A stretch of DNA of 8,051 nucleotides from Roseovarius sp. (lineage in GTDB: Bacteria; Pseudomonadota; Alphaproteobacteria; Rhodobacterales; Rhodobacteraceae). Each line of letters begins with the position of its first letter. The first letter of the stretch is position 1. Position numbers and translations under genes: made by a program. The stretch is from assembly GCA_007125415.1 (NCBI GenBank), contig SLDH01000403.1, positions 1 through 8,051 of the forward strand. Direction: 5' to 3'. This document shows, one piece after another, positions 7,206 through 8,051 of the stretch. A model generated the notes under the pieces. That model searched no databases and had not been told where the DNA came from. It saw only the letters and a list, made by a program, of their open reading frames with translations.

Positions 7206-8051
7206 ATGCGACGCACACTCATCAGTCTCGCCGCGGCCGGGAGTGTCTGGATCGCGGCGGGCGACAGCTTGGCAGATGATGGCTCTTCACTTCCAGATCT
7301 GGAATTGTTTTCGCTTTATCAGAAGGTTGTCGAGTCCCCTGCCCCGGATCCTGCCGATCTGGCAGCATTGCTGAACGCCACGGATGATCCCGCGATGCAG
7401 TTGGATATCGCGCGGCACCTGCTGCTGAGCGACCAGCCCGAAGCCGTGATCGATCTGCTGTCGGGCCTGGCCGCAGCCCTGCCCGCGGACCAGGCCCTCC
7501 GGTCCGAGGCCTTCGACCTTCTGAGCCGCGCCCATGAAAGGCTCGGCAATCACCTGCTCGCACTCGATGCAGGCATAGAGGCCTATGATGCCGCCGCTGC
7601 GAGGCTGGGCCCAGACAATCCGGTCCTGCTCGAGCGGCTCGACGCCCTGCTCGACCTGGCGCGCCGCCACGCTCTGCCGGATCTCGCGCTGCTCGAGACC
7701 GCGCGCGCGGAACTCAAGGAACGGATCGAGACGCCGGAGCGCGTTCGACAACTTGGCAAGCCGGTGGCGGTTCCGGTCTGGTTCGGCACGAACCGGAACG
7801 ATACGGGCGGCCCCGATCCCGCCACACGCTTCGGCTCGGAGCGGTCAAACCTCGTTGTCGGCAAACTCACCGTGACGATCCCGCCGATCCACCGGGTCGG
7901 GGTTATCGAGATGCCATCGGCCTGGGGATTCACCCGGCACTGGGATCCCATGCGCCATGTCGTTCTTGCCGACATCGAGATACTGACCGAGGAGGTCTTC
8001 GCCAACGGCTGTTGCGAGGCCGAAGACCGTCTCTTGTTCATTCATGGCTAC
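7206..8051 (+). CDS. Exported TPR-like / DUF900 alpha/beta-hydrolase protein (3' end outside window)
   Basis: The frame opens at ATG 7206 and is still open after 282 codons at the right edge. AAGGGG lies ten bases upstream as a plausible ribosome site. The N-terminus has a Sec-type signal peptide (MRRTLISLAAAGSVWIAAG, cleavage probably after SLA near residue 23). Residues 50-170 are helical, with TPR-like pairs (AFDLLSRAHERLGNHLLALD). From residue 187 the DUF900 pattern appears in order: VPVWFGTNRN (190-198), GSERS (210-214), GKLTVTIPPIHRVGVIEMP (219-237) and the strand LLFIHGY (276-282), which normally continues as HGYN. The nucleophile-elbow serine (GxSxG) expected further on is outside the window, so catalytic competence cannot be judged. 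DUF900 proteins are taken to be serine esterase/lipase-like; the substrate is unknown. Residues 269-270 are adjacent cysteines, the only ones in the visible part. The gene is divergent from the caspase-like gene. Confidence 0.88.
   Translation, partial: MRRTLISLAAAGSVWIAAGDSLADDGSSLPDLELFSLYQKVVESPAPDPADLAALLNATDDPAMQLDIARHLLLSDQPEAVIDLLSGLAAALPADQALRSEAFDLLSRAHERLGNHLLALDAGIEAYDAAAARLGPDNPVLLERLDALLDLARRHALPDLALLETARAELKERIETPERVRQLGKPVAVPVWFGTNRNDTGGPDPATRFGSERSNLVVGKLTVTIPPIHRVGVIEMPSAWGFTRHWDPMRHVVLADIEILTEEVFANGCCEAEDRLLFIHGY

Overview
The window looks like a chromosomal or accessory segment of a GC-rich Gram-negative bacterium, most likely an alphaproteobacterium of the Rhodobacteraceae type. 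That assignment is an inference from the G/C-ending codons of the large genes, the Sec signal peptides and the family content. No 16S rRNA, tRNA or other taxonomic marker is present.

Layout from left to right. Bases 1-165 may hold the C-terminal end of a plus-strand gene that enters from outside the window (weak support). Bases 178-2013 (minus) encode a 611-residue protein of unrecognised family: eight predicted membrane helices, a cytoplasmic-looking acidic domain and a glycine-zipper-like hydrophobic stretch near the C-terminus. Bases 2014-2403 are a gap with no convincing gene. Bases 2404-6954/6963 (minus) encode a very large exported protein with a WD40-like beta-propeller array, an Ig-like linker and a C-terminal caspase-fold (peptidase C14) domain whose His/Cys dyad is intact. 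Bases 6964-7205 are a divergent promoter region. From 7206 to the right edge (plus) runs the N-terminal 282 residues of an exported protein with a TPR-like helical region followed by a DUF900 (COG4782-type) alpha/beta-hydrolase domain, cut off just after the beta-strand motif LLFIHGY.

The most interesting association is the divergent pair. A secreted propeller-caspase protease and a secreted helical-repeat serine-hydrolase-like protein share a 240-base control region. Both are predicted to act in the periplasm, so they may form a sensing and effector module. The membrane protein downstream of the caspase has visibly lower GC and may or may not belong to the system. No mobile element, CRISPR array or RNA gene was found.
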